From FEN-1219 sp963728995 (GTDB taxonomy: Bacteria; Pseudomonadota; Gammaproteobacteria; Steroidobacterales; Rariloculaceae): a stretch of 64,000 nt of DNA. The stretch is taken from positions 1 to 64,000 of the forward strand of contig CAVSMD010000008.1 in assembly GCA_963728995.1 (NCBI GenBank), written 5' to 3'. Positions 44,547 to 53,732 of the stretch are shown here, piece after piece; position 1 is the first letter of the stretch; every line of letters starts with the position of its first letter. The notes under the pieces were generated by a model. It made no database searches and was not told where the DNA came from. It saw only the letters and a list, made by a program, of their open reading frames with translations. The translations under genes and the position numbers were made by a program.

Positions 44547-46059
44547 GGCTGCGAAACGTCAGCCATTCACGGCCGACTCGCGTGACCATGCCGAACAGCG
44601 GATCTCCCGCAGCGATCAGCACGGCGCAGTACAACCCGACGACCAGCGGTAGCGTCGTGATCATGGTCGCGACCGGTGGCCAGCCGAGCTGTCTCACGAC
44701 CGTGGTGACGGCCCCCGCAACTACGCCGCCCAGGACGCAATAGCCGATCAGTTGCAGTGCCACGCGCCCCCACGCCAGCTGCCTGAGGGTCCGCGAGATC
44801 GTGACGAAGAACACGCCGAAGATCGTCGCCGCCGACAGCGTCGTGGCCAGCGCGATGCCTTGTGTGCCGAGCGTCCGCGACAAGACGGATGCCACGACCA
44901 CGAACACGAGCATGCCGAACGGCAACGTCAGGGCGGGTACCGTGACACGGCCCATTGCATAGAACGCGTTCGCGAGCAATTGACCGACGCCGCTGAAGAG
45001 CACGGAGGGTGCGGACGCGGCGAGGGCGGCGGCGACCAGCGCCGCCATCTGGGCCGTGAACTCGCCGCGGGCAAACATCACGCCGACGATAGTGTCGCTG
45101 TTGAGCATCACCCACCAAAGCAAGGGCACGAGCACCATGAATCCAATGCGGACGGCCACTCGATACAGTTTGCCGAGCTCAATGATCTCGTCGTCGGCAT
45201 TGAGCCGCGCCGCGCGGCTGAAGATAAACATTCGTGCGCCCGTGAACGACGCTCGTTCGAGTGGCTCGGTGAGCTTTGTCGCGAACGCAAGCGCGGCTAT
45301 TGCACCATCGCCGAGGGTCGAGGCGAGAAGATTGATGACGATGGATTTGGTTCGCGCGATGAGGCCCGTGCTCATGACGATGGCCGCATTCGTGAATATG
45401 CGTCGTTCTAGGTGCCTGCGTATCGTGATGCGCGGCCAATAGGTGTATCTCGCGCGCCGCGCAAGCAGCACGAAGATCATTATGTGACCGGCGAGAAAGC
45501 CGAGCGGCAAGCAAAATTCATGCAAGAATGGCCCAAGCGTGACTATCGCTGCGAGATTCATGATCGGCAAAGAGAGCCGGATGGCCGTCACCGGCACGAA
45601 CTCTTCGTCGTACTGACACACGTACTCGTGGAAGGTATTGATCGCCATCAGAACGACAGCGGGTGCCATGATCCAGAAGTAGTGAGTGACGAGCGTGATT
45701 TCGGCCGCGTCGAAACCGGGCAACATAACCGTAAACAGCACATTGCTGGTGGCGGCGAGCAACAGCGCCATGACGGTGGCCACTCCCGCCATGATCGTGA
45801 CGACGGTCGAAACCATTTGCGAGGCGCTCGCGTCTCCCTCCTTGCGCGCCAGTGCCAGCATCGGAAGAAAATTCTTGCCGAGATAATCCACGCATAGAAA
45901 CATGAATAGGCTGGGCAACATCATGGCGGCATAAAAGGCATCCACCTGACGCGTGAGACCGAAGGTGGCGGCGATCACGACGTTGTTCAGCAGACCGACG
46001 GCGATTGCTACGAGCACGAGCGCATTCACCGGAACCAGGCTTCGCCACGCGCGGGACAT
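44536..46059 (-). CDS. MurJ/Wzx-type lipid-linked oligosaccharide flippase
   Basis: 507-residue polytopic membrane protein of the MATE/MVF fold with about 12-14 helices. It begins LVPVNALVLVAIAVGLLNNVVIAATFGLTRQVDAFYAAMMLPS. Features such as GEFTAQMAALVAAALAASAPSVLFSGVGQLLANAFYAMG near 335-372 are typical of MurJ-like proteins. In this context it probably moves polyprenyl-linked repeat units across the inner membrane. It is the last gene of the eight-gene minus-strand operon that starts at 54719. Confidence 0.85.
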   Translation of the reverse strand: MSRAWRSLVPVNALVLVAIAVGLLNNVVIAATFGLTRQVDAFYAAMMLPSLFMFLCVDYLGKNFLPMLALARKEGDASASQMVSTVVTIMAGVATVMALLLAATSNVLFTVMLPGFDAAEITLVTHYFWIMAPAVVLMAINTFHEYVCQYDEEFVPVTAIRLSLPIMNLAAIVTLGPFLHEFCLPLGFLAGHIMIFVLLARRARYTYWPRITIRRHLERRIFTNAAIVMSTGLIARTKSIVINLLASTLGDGAIAALAFATKLTEPLERASFTGARMFIFSRAARLNADDEIIELGKLYRVAVRIGFMVLVPLLWWVMLNSDTIVGVMFARGEFTAQMAALVAAALAASAPSVLFSGVGQLLANAFYAMGRVTVPALTLPFGMLVFVVVASVLSRTLGTQGIALATTLSAATIFGVFFVTISRTLRQLAWGRVALQLIGYCVLGGVVAGAVTTVVRQLGWPPVATMITTLPLVVGLYCAVLIAAGDPLFGMVTRVGREWLTFRSLNA

Positions 46060-46067
46060 TGTGCTTA

Positions 46068-47813
46068 TCAGAGGTTGACGGCCGGCTGCCTGTCGCGGCC
46101 GGCGAGGGCGGTGGAGTCTTCCTTCAGCATGACATTCATGCGCGACGCGATGAACGCGCGAAAGGCGAAGACGAGGGGCTCGAGGTCCGTGGTGAATCCG
46201 ATCCAGCGGTGAGCGGCGAGCCGAATGTGCTCGGGTGTTAGCAGCGAGACGAGGCTCGGCTGCTTGATGTGGCCGCGCTGCGCGGGCCTCAGTGCAAGCG
46301 CCGCTCGAAGAGCCAGGGAAACGTGCTTGCGGAGCGCCGTGCTCAAGGCATCCCCGCGTTGGCCCGACTCCATCTCCACGAGCATGGCCTCGAGCATTTG
46401 CGTATCGCTGACGAAACGTTGCAACGGGAGCACCGCCACGCGCCGCGCGAGGGGCACGTTCGGGCTACCGCGCCGGGCAAGCGTGCGCCAGAGTCGCTTG
46501 CCCGTTCGCAGTGCATCCGGCAGCGTCCGCACGCAGCGCAAGACGGTGCCGGCGAGCAGGGGGTTCGTCACCTCGACGTACGGTGACTGCAGATCCGTGA
46601 GTGCCGCCAGAAACGTCGGAAGGCGATTCTGTTGATAGAGGCGGTCCGTCCACGTCGCAAGGGTCTCGCCTTGGTGCATGGTCAGGCGGGACGGCAGCGT
46701 TTGCGGCGGCAACTCGAGCGATTCGATCTCCGCGGGGCTCAGATAGTCCGTGAGCATCGTGAGCTTCGTCGCGAAGCGAGCTTCGTACGCGTTGCGCACG
46801 TACCGAGAACCAAAGGCCTCGTCGCCACGGATCGCGCCGTGGAGACCCTCCTCGCGCAGTGTCTTCCATACTTCGAATCCGTCGATGAACGGCGAGATGC
46901 TCGCGGCTCGCCCTTCGCCGACGACCAGGAACCGACGGATCAAGCATTCTCGCGGCTCGTTCGTGAGATCGGTAGGGAAGAACTTGTTCTCGACGCCGAG
47001 CGCCTCGGCGACACGGCGTGCGATGAGGGCGTCGTTCAGTCTCTGGTGAGCCGATTCGCTGAGTCCCCAGGTGATCGTGCGCACGTCGTTGCGTCGCCGG
47101 AGCAGGGCCAGCAGGCCACGACTGTCGATGCCCCCGGATAGCAGAAAAGCCCACTTGGTCGGCTCGAAGACGCAGCTCGCGCTGATCTCCTCGAGCGCGG
47201 CGGTCAGCCGTCGCTCGTGAAAGTCGACGTTGCCCTCGCTCGCGGGCTCGAACCGAATCGGACAAACCTCGTGAGTCAGCTGCCAACGTGCCCGGTCGAG
47301 CGTAACTCGTTCGCCGGGCAGCACGCGCCGAAGACGTCGATCCCATCCCGCGTCGGGGCCGAGCGTTCCCGAGGACAACATCCAGGTAACCGCCGACACG
47401 CTCGGTTGATAGTCCCCGAGCACCGTTACGATCGCGCGCTGCGAGGTGGACGCCACGAACAGGTCTGGCGTTTGCACGTACCACACCGTACGGGTGGCGG
47501 CCGCATCCGCCACGATCTCGGCGTGCGCTGCGTCGGAGCGCAGCAGGGCGTAACAGCCTTCCGGTCGATCGCCGCCGGGCCTGCGCCAATCGCCGCCGGG
47601 CCCGAAGAACGTTCCGATGCGGATACTTTCGCCCTCCAGCGCGGCGGCCTCGCCCGCGTCGTAGAGCACGGCGCTCACCCCATCCCGGTGCGCGACGAGC
47701 GGCGGACGTGTCGCCACGTTATCGGGCGAAAGCGTGTGGTGCAGCAACTCGACGAAGGGGCCAAGGCAACATCGGCCGCGAACACGCTCGACGATCAGTA
47801 GGGCTCTAGCCAT
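46068..47813 (-). CDS. Asparagine synthase-like protein of the polysaccharide locus
   Basis: 581 residues. The PP-loop for adenylation, FLLSGGIDSRGLLALL, lies near 222-237, and an N-terminal Ntn-like region contains AIVTVLGDYQPSVSAVTWMLSSGTLG near 125-150. The N-terminus is MARALLIV, lacking the Cys2 nucleophile of true glutamine-dependent asparagine synthetases, so ammonia from glutamine is unlikely. Such proteins occur often in polysaccharide clusters, where amide formation on sugar acids has been suggested. It overlaps the glycosyltransferase upstream by 8 bp. Confidence 0.75.
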   Translation of the reverse strand: MARALLIVERVRGRCCLGPFVELLHHTLSPDNVATRPPLVAHRDGVSAVLYDAGEAAALEGESIRIGTFFGPGGDWRRPGGDRPEGCYALLRSDAAHAEIVADAAATRTVWYVQTPDLFVASTSQRAIVTVLGDYQPSVSAVTWMLSSGTLGPDAGWDRRLRRVLPGERVTLDRARWQLTHEVCPIRFEPASEGNVDFHERRLTAALEEISASCVFEPTKWAFLLSGGIDSRGLLALLRRRNDVRTITWGLSESAHQRLNDALIARRVAEALGVENKFFPTDLTNEPRECLIRRFLVVGEGRAASISPFIDGFEVWKTLREEGLHGAIRGDEAFGSRYVRNAYEARFATKLTMLTDYLSPAEIESLELPPQTLPSRLTMHQGETLATWTDRLYQQNRLPTFLAALTDLQSPYVEVTNPLLAGTVLRCVRTLPDALRTGKRLWRTLARRGSPNVPLARRVAVLPLQRFVSDTQMLEAMLVEMESGQRGDALSTALRKHVSLALRAALALRPAQRGHIKQPSLVSLLTPEHIRLAAHRWIGFTTDLEPLVFAFRAFIASRMNVMLKEDSTALAGRDRQPAVNL

Positions 47814-49008
47814 GGGCGTGCCTCAATCCAGCCAAGGGCTCATCGGTCGATGCTTGCGCGTATACGGATCTCGTGCGGTATGCCGCGCTGCGCCACGAGT
47901 ACTTCGATCGCACGGCCTCATTGATTCGTCCGCACCAGGCATCGAGCTCGCGGCGGTTAGCTGTGGCGTACCGCAGCAGCTGACCCAGCGTCCCCACGTC
48001 ACCGACGGGGAAGAACTGCTCGCGCGGCAACGGAATCGAGAAGTTTGCGGAAATCGCGCTCGCGAGGATCGGGATGCCGTAGCTCGCGGCTTCGAGCAAC
48101 GCGATCGGATGACCCTCGAGTGACGACGGTAGAACGAACAGACCCGCGTGCGAGTACAGCTCGCAGAGGGCAGAACCCGTCTGATAGCCGGTGAGGACGA
48201 TGTTCCGATTGCGTGTTGCTCGCGCTTCCAGTTGGCGATGGTAGTTGCCGCCGCTCGCAGCGGATCCCACGAGGACGAGCTTCCAGCCGTCGAGCTCTGC
48301 CTGCTCGAACGCGTCGATCAGATCGAGCTGGCGCTTCGTGGGCTCGAGCCGCGCCACGCAGAGGACGTAGCGCCTGCGGCGAAGCCCGAAACCATCGAGC
48401 ACCTCGTGGCCCGGCGCGGGCCGTGCGCGCGGCGCGCCGTTCGGGATTACCGCGACGTTGACGCCGAGTCGATTCTGGAGGTCCCGCTGGATAGCCCTCG
48501 ATACGGCGATGGGGCGCGTCGCGAATCGTACACCGAGCGACTCGCCGGCCTGTAGTAACCATTTCGCGAGCGGTCCCCACTTCTCCCGCTCATAGTCGGT
48601 GGCGTGATGAGTCAGCACCACGCGCAAGCCGAACAGCCGCGCGAGGGGCGCGAGCAAACCCGGTCCGATCGCATGCAGATGCAGGATGTCCGGTCGGCGG
48701 ATCGCGGCGTATAAAACACACAGCAGCGTGTGCACGGCGGTTTCGAGTCCCGGCCGGGTCGGACTCCAGAGATACGTCAACGCGAGCCCGTGCCACTGAC
48801 GTCGCCGACGTTTTCGCGGATAGTACGGGCTTCGTTGCACGACCTCGACCCGGCAGCCAAGTCGTGCGAGCAGCGGGTACAGCATGCGGGCGTGAGTCTC
48901 GATGCCACCCTGCACGCCGACGAGGCCGCGCAAGCCCGCTACCATGACGAACAGCGGCCGCTCGAAATGGCCGGTTTCTCTCGTGGGCGATGCGGCCGCT
49001 ACTGCCAT
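47806..49008 (-). CDS. Glycosyltransferase, GT4 type
   Basis: 400 residues with two Rossmann-like halves. N-terminal LRGLVGVQGGIETHARMLYPLL provides the acceptor-side glycine motif, LHLHAIGPGLLAPLARLFGLRVVLTHH lies near 95-120, and RYVLCVARLEPTKRQLDLIDAF starts the donor domain. The nucleotide-sugar motif with paired Glu is LPSSLEGHPIALLEAASYG near 315-333. It is probably cytoplasmic and retaining. The ATG at 49008 overlaps the next upstream gene by 10 bp; the frame extends further upstream without conservation. Confidence 0.88.
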   Translation of the reverse strand: MAVAAASPTRETGHFERPLFVMVAGLRGLVGVQGGIETHARMLYPLLARLGCRVEVVQRSPYYPRKRRRRQWHGLALTYLWSPTRPGLETAVHTLLCVLYAAIRRPDILHLHAIGPGLLAPLARLFGLRVVLTHHATDYEREKWGPLAKWLLQAGESLGVRFATRPIAVSRAIQRDLQNRLGVNVAVIPNGAPRARPAPGHEVLDGFGLRRRRYVLCVARLEPTKRQLDLIDAFEQAELDGWKLVLVGSAASGGNYHRQLEARATRNRNIVLTGYQTGSALCELYSHAGLFVLPSSLEGHPIALLEAASYGIPILASAISANFSIPLPREQFFPVGDVGTLGQLLRYATANRRELDAWCGRINEAVRSKYSWRSAAYRTRSVYAQASTDEPLAGLRHAHG

Positions 49009-50231
49009 GTCACCCCCAGCTCCGAATAGACCGAGCGAATGCCGTCGAGGTAGCGGTGGGGTCCGAAGTGCTCGACCACGTGCTCTCGAGCGGCCACGCC
49101 AGCCTCCTCGACCATATCGTCGGGCAGATCGGCGACCGTGCGCAGGCGTGTCGCGAGCTCGGGCACGGAGCCCGGTGCGAACGTCCACCCGGTTTCATCA
49201 ACGACCAGGAGCTCGGGTAGCCCGCCGATCGCCGAGGCGATCACGGGCTTGCCGAGAGCGGAAGCCTCGAGCACGGTCAAGGGTGCGTTCTCGTACCACT
49301 CCGAGGGCACGACGACGGCGCGTGCCGCAGCGATCGCCTCGTGGAGCGCTTCCCCCGCGAGATAGCCGTGAAAGCGGACGTCGCAGGAAAGTCTGGCGGC
49401 GAGCCCGCGAAGACTCCGCTCCGCAGGACCCGTGCCGATGATATCGAGCGGAACGTCGGCGCGCGCCGCGGCCTCGATCAGCGTGGCGATGCCCTTCTCG
49501 GACGACAGTCGGCCGACATAGGCGAAACGATCGCCCGGCCCGAACCTGGGCTCGTACATGTCTGCGTCGACGAAGTTCGGCACGTGGCGGAACAGGGATG
49601 GGTCGAATCCCCAGTCGGCGAACTTTCTTAGGTAGAACCGGCTGGGCACGACGAAGCGGTCAACGTTGTCGACATAGCTGCGCAGGAAGCGGTGCAGGTA
49701 GCTCTCGACCATGACGAGCAGGGAGAGGAGGGCATCGCCCTTCATGCAGCGCTGCGTGAACACGTGGTAGAGGTTGCCGCCGCGGCAGCGCTCGCAAATC
49801 CCGTCGCGCGTCAACATCGAGTATGCGGGGCATGCCAGCTTCAAGTCGTGCAGGGTCATCACGAGTGGCACGCCACGCCGGCGAATCACTGCCAATATGG
49901 ACGGAGAAATATGGTGGTAGATGTTGTGAGCGTGGCAGAGGTCGGGATGCAGTCGATCGAGGAGGCGCGTGACCTTGGAACGCGCCTCCAATGAGTAGAT
50001 CGACTTGACCGCCTTGCGCATCCTGGAAACCCTGCGATCTTCGCTCCCGAGCTCGATTTCCTCGACGAAATGCTCGCTCCAGGCCGTGGCGCGATTCTTC
50101 TCGTGGTGCATGCAGAACGGCACCACGGACCACCCTGCGGCCGCCAGCATCACGTTGTGCTGCAGGAACAGCACCTCGGCGCCACCGCGAGCGTAGTAGT
50201 AGTTGTTGACGCTCAAGAGTGTGGCGCGCAC
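48999..50231 (-). CDS. Glycosyltransferase, GT4 type
   Basis: 410 residues. The N-terminal SVNNYYYARGGAEVLFLQHNVML and the segment HNIYHHISPSILAVIRRRGVPLVMTLHDLKLACP (near 102-135), together with a CERCRGG cysteine cluster near 147, are typical of a GT4 subgroup in polysaccharide loci. The donor domain begins FAYVGRLSSEKGIATLIEAA, and the paired-Glu motif is VPSEWYENAPLTVLEASALG near 303-322. The start is GTG at 50231, just after the polymerase stop, with GGGG upstream. Confidence 0.88.
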   Translation of the reverse strand: MRATLLSVNNYYYARGGAEVLFLQHNVMLAAAGWSVVPFCMHHEKNRATAWSEHFVEEIELGSEDRRVSRMRKAVKSIYSLEARSKVTRLLDRLHPDLCHAHNIYHHISPSILAVIRRRGVPLVMTLHDLKLACPAYSMLTRDGICERCRGGNLYHVFTQRCMKGDALLSLLVMVESYLHRFLRSYVDNVDRFVVPSRFYLRKFADWGFDPSLFRHVPNFVDADMYEPRFGPGDRFAYVGRLSSEKGIATLIEAAARADVPLDIIGTGPAERSLRGLAARLSCDVRFHGYLAGEALHEAIAAARAVVVPSEWYENAPLTVLEASALGKPVIASAIGGLPELLVVDETGWTFAPGSVPELATRLRTVADLPDDMVEEAGVAAREHVVEHFGPHRYLDGIRSVYSELGVTWQ

Positions 50232-50235
50232 TGCG

Positions 50236-51597
50236 TCACCCCGTGCTGTCGAGCGCGACCGCGCCGAGCGTATTGTCGGCGGCGATGGCATTGCGGACCG
50301 ATCTTGCGCGCCGCGCGCGACGCGCGCGGCGCAGCTCCGCCACGCGGGCCGCGACTACCCCCGAGTAAAACCACAAGGGGTAACCGATCTCGTTCATGGC
50401 GAAAATGCTCTTGTAGATCAAGGCGAAGATCATGATCAGCGTGACGCTGACCCAAATCTGGCCGAGCAGGGCGTTGTCGCCGCTCGTCCGCGCCAGCGTG
50501 CGCGAGTCGTTGAGCACGAAATAGTAGAAAAGAAGGTAGATCAGGAGGCCGACGAAGCCGACCTGCCACAGCAGGTTCGTGACCTGCGTCATGCCCACTC
50601 CGTACAGGTCGAAGTACCCCGAATACTGGCCATCGAATTGAGGCAGAAAGGATGGAGAGACGTTGCCCGCACCGAGACCGAAAGCGGCCGTCAGCGGGTC
50701 GCGTGTGATCCCCTTCAGCGCAAACTCGAGGCTGTCGAATCTGCCGATGTAGTTGGCCCCGCGCTCGGCCGCGCCCGAGTACAGGTAGTGCAAGTAGCTC
50801 GAGTCGCCGAAGAATTCCCCGATCGGTTCCTGGTGCGTGGTGGTGAATTGGATGAAGTAGTCGTAAACGCCGATGAATACCACCATCGCGAGGGAACCGA
50901 GCAGTGCTAGCGGCAGAAGCCGGCCGGCGGTTCGGCTGCCACGCGGCATGAACAGGGCAGGCGCGATCACGGCAACCGGCAGCAGCAGAAAGGTTGCCTT
51001 CGTCTCGTTCAGAGTCGTTGGCAAAAACAGCAGGGCCGCCAGGACGAAAAGCACGCCCAGGCGGATTTTGCCGCGCAGGTACAGGCTGACGACCGCCGCC
51101 ATGGCGCACATCAGCAGCATGCTGAGAGCGCTCGACGTCGTTGCCGTGCCGCGAACCGGATCGCCGGTCTGCATGAGGTGCGCGTATTCGACGAAGCGCT
51201 GGTACAGCGCGAGCGGGGCTTGAAAAACGAGCATCGTCATCAAGACGAGAAATTGCGTCCGCAGCTGTTTCGCCGAGAACGGGAACACCATCGGCAGCAG
51301 GAAGAATGGGGCGAACTTCAAATGGGCTCGGATGCCGGCGATGATCGGTCCCGTCGGTTCGCCTTGAATGACGAACCCGAGCACTATCGTGATCAGGAGT
51401 CCTATCAGGAAGACCGTGTAGCGGCCGTCGAGGGGGAGGCGAGCGCCGGCCATCAGGCGCGCAACGACGACGACGGTGGCAATCGCGGAGAGGAGCTCGG
51501 GCAGCAGGATCAGGTAGGGGAGGAAACCACGCTCGTGCACGAGGTAGTCGACGGAAAGCGACGCCACGAAAACGCTGATGACGAGCGCGTTAGTCAT
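50236..51597 (-). CDS. O-antigen ligase/polymerase-like membrane protein (Wzy type)
   Basis: 453-residue polytopic membrane protein with about 11-12 hydrophobic segments and a large periplasmic loop (about 255-330; FIQFTTTHQEPIGEFFGDSSYLHYLYSGAAERG ... GAGNVSPSFLPQFDG). This layout is typical of the O-antigen polymerase/ligase family, which has little sequence conservation. It is the likely polymerase of the locus. The start is ATG at 51597, with an alternative GTG at 51609; it overlaps the upstream glycosyltransferase by 8 bp. Confidence 0.78.
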   Translation of the reverse strand: MTNALVISVFVASLSVDYLVHERGFLPYLILLPELLSAIATVVVVARLMAGARLPLDGRYTVFLIGLLITIVLGFVIQGEPTGPIIAGIRAHLKFAPFFLLPMVFPFSAKQLRTQFLVLMTMLVFQAPLALYQRFVEYAHLMQTGDPVRGTATTSSALSMLLMCAMAAVVSLYLRGKIRLGVLFVLAALLFLPTTLNETKATFLLLPVAVIAPALFMPRGSRTAGRLLPLALLGSLAMVVFIGVYDYFIQFTTTHQEPIGEFFGDSSYLHYLYSGAAERGANYIGRFDSLEFALKGITRDPLTAAFGLGAGNVSPSFLPQFDGQYSGYFDLYGVGMTQVTNLLWQVGFVGLLIYLLFYYFVLNDSRTLARTSGDNALLGQIWVSVTLIMIFALIYKSIFAMNEIGYPLWFYSGVVAARVAELRRARRARRARSVRNAIAADNTLGAVALDSTG

Positions 51598-52924
51598 CGG
51601 TAGGAGCACCTTTCGAACGGCGCGAGAGCGGGCGTCGCTCGAACAGGTAGCGGAGCGAAGGACCTTGCGTGCCGCTCGAGATCAGCCGGCTACGCAGCAC
51701 TTCGCGGTACGTGCGGATGACCAAATCAGTCATCACCGAGTGTGTGCGCTGACTCTGAACGAAGTGTCGGCCCGCGGTGCCCATGGCGGTCGCAGTGGAG
51801 GGATTCGAGAGCACGGACGTGATGGCGTCCGCGAACTCCGCGTCGCTCCAGCCGCAGAGCAGCCCGCAGCCGCTGCGCTCCACCACGTCGGACTGCTCGG
51901 GATGCACGTTCGCGACTACGGCTTTGCCCAGGGCCATGTACTCGACGAGCTTCGTCGGCGACGTTGACCTCAAGATCGCGGTCGGATAGTACGGCGATAC
52001 ACATACGCCGGCCGCTCGAACGAGCTCCCACGCGATTTGCATGGGCAGCCAGCCCGTGATCGTCACCGCGTTAGCCAGACCCAGTCTCTCTGCCTCGGCG
52101 CGCAGCAATTTCTCGTCTTCCGGGTTCTCGCCGCGGCCGACGAAGAGAAGCTCCGCCTCGGGGATGCGAGTGCGGACCAGACCGATCGCGCGGATCAGAA
52201 TGTCGAGCTGGCGTTCCCGCAGCAGGGTCCCGAGATATACGACGGTATTCGGTCGCGGCGGTCCGCTTCCGGCCACCGCATCGATGGCAGCCAAGTTGAC
52301 GGAGCTCGGCACCGGCGTCATCTTCGAGGCCGGAATGCCCTCGGCGGCGATGTCCTTGCGCATTTGCTCGCTCTGCACGAAGACGTGATCGCACGCAGGA
52401 AGGATGATTCGGTACAAAAGCCAGCGCTGAAGCCGACCGCGCAGCGCGTAGAAGAGGGCATAGCGTGCGACGCCACGCGACGCCGCGTACGATGACGCCT
52501 CGCCGTGCGGGTACGCTAGCCAGAAGAACACCGGCAGGCGATGCATTTTGGCTGCGACGATCGCAACGATGGCGCCGAGGTACTTGTCCTTGATTTGGAC
52601 GAGGGAATATTCGTGATCCCGCAGAAGTCGAAAAATCGTCAGATCGTTGCGAAAATCGGCCCAGTGCTTCTTCAGCCGCGCAAGGCGTCCCGACTCTTCG
52701 TTCGTGGGTGCGACGAACGCAACGCCTCTTCCGCAGATGTGGGCGCCACCTTTCGTGCTGGAGTCCGCGGCCTGGATCAGCCAGTCGACATCGTGACCCG
52801 CTGCCGGTATGCCCTCGGCGAAAATCGCTTTCGCCGCCGGGCGAAACGGCGGGAATTTGTCGGAGGTGACGAACAGTATCCGCAGACGCGTACCTCGGCG
52901 GGCGAGCATGTCGTCATCCGCCAT
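51590..52924 (-). CDS. Glycosyltransferase, GT4 type
   Basis: 444 residues. The N-terminal half starts RLRILFVTSDKFPPFRPAAKAIFAEGIPAAGHDVDWLI, and the donor half starts TVVYLGTLLRERQLDILIRAIGLV near 235. The nucleotide-sugar region is TSPTKLVEYMALGKAVVANVHPEQSDVVE near 330-360, with the conserved Glu before the helix. The ATG at 52924 has AAGG 8 nt before it. It overlaps the sulfotransferase frame upstream by 11 bp. Confidence 0.87.
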   Translation of the reverse strand: MADDDMLARRGTRLRILFVTSDKFPPFRPAAKAIFAEGIPAAGHDVDWLIQAADSSTKGGAHICGRGVAFVAPTNEESGRLARLKKHWADFRNDLTIFRLLRDHEYSLVQIKDKYLGAIVAIVAAKMHRLPVFFWLAYPHGEASSYAASRGVARYALFYALRGRLQRWLLYRIILPACDHVFVQSEQMRKDIAAEGIPASKMTPVPSSVNLAAIDAVAGSGPPRPNTVVYLGTLLRERQLDILIRAIGLVRTRIPEAELLFVGRGENPEDEKLLRAEAERLGLANAVTITGWLPMQIAWELVRAAGVCVSPYYPTAILRSTSPTKLVEYMALGKAVVANVHPEQSDVVERSGCGLLCGWSDAEFADAITSVLSNPSTATAMGTAGRHFVQSQRTHSVMTDLVIRTYREVLRSRLISSGTQGPSLRYLFERRPLSRRSKGAPTDD

Positions 52925-53730
52925 GGGCGAGCCCTTGCGAGGAACGCAGATCGCGAGCGCTCTGATACAGGTCGAGACACACCTCGTTGACTCGCGAAAT
53001 CTGCCACGCCGCGAGACGGTCGCCTCGCCGAACGCTGCGGCCATGCAGCTGTTGCACCAGTCGCCGCTCGAAGGGGACTTGCGCGAACTCCGTGACGGCG
53101 CGTACGGTCAGACTCCGGGTCCGACACGAGGTCGTCGTAATCGATGATGAGCATTCGCTCGCCCAGCTGGCGATACAAGGCGAATGTCTGCTCCGTCTTT
53201 GCAATGTAGGAGGCGCACGCCTTCTCTATGCGGGAGGGTCCGCGCCAGCGATCGTAGCTCCAGGCGCCGCGCCGGAGGTCGTCGAATCGGTGGGTCCCGC
53301 ACGCATCGTAGAGACGATCGAGGGCGGCGCGCCGCCAGTTGTGCAGCATGGAGTAGATGACGGATCGCGGTTCCCGTAGTACCCAGATCAACCGGAACGA
53401 GTCGTGCAGGAAATATTCTGGAAAGCGATCGTTCAGATAGGTGGTCTGGAAGCAGTGCCTGCCGACCGTGAAGCGCGCGACGTGCCCGGCCAGCAACAGA
53501 GCTCCGTCGAGCTCGCTGTCCTCCCCGAACGCGTAATCGGCCATTCCTTGCGCGCGGCAGAGCAGGTGGGTGAGAGCGGTCGTACCCGAGCGCTGGCAAC
53601 CCGCCACGAGCACTGTGTCGCCGAAGTCGTCGAGATTTGCCAAAAGCTCTCTGCCCGGTAGCTTGACCAAACGGTGAAAGTCGGCCCAGGTATCGATCGG
53701 CCTGGCAGGCCAGATGAGTTCTCGTTCCAC
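52914..53730 (-). pseudogene. Sulfotransferase, frameshifted near 53115
   Basis: The N-terminal two thirds read cleanly from GTG at 53730 (GGAG 6 nt upstream, 2 bp after the preceding stop). They contain the PAPS 5'-phosphosulfate loop VAGCQRSGTTALTHLL, and VLREPRSVIYSMLHNWRR for 3'-phosphate binding. After DYDDLVSDPE the frame is lost near 53115-53125. The natural continuation TVRAVTEFAQVPFERRLVQQLHG ... LYQSARDLRSSQGLAHGG runs in another frame to the stop at 52914. One base change in length restores about 270 residues. It is either a recent frameshift or a sequence error; the protein would sulfate the polysaccharide. Confidence 0.75.
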
Positions 53731-53732
53731 GC

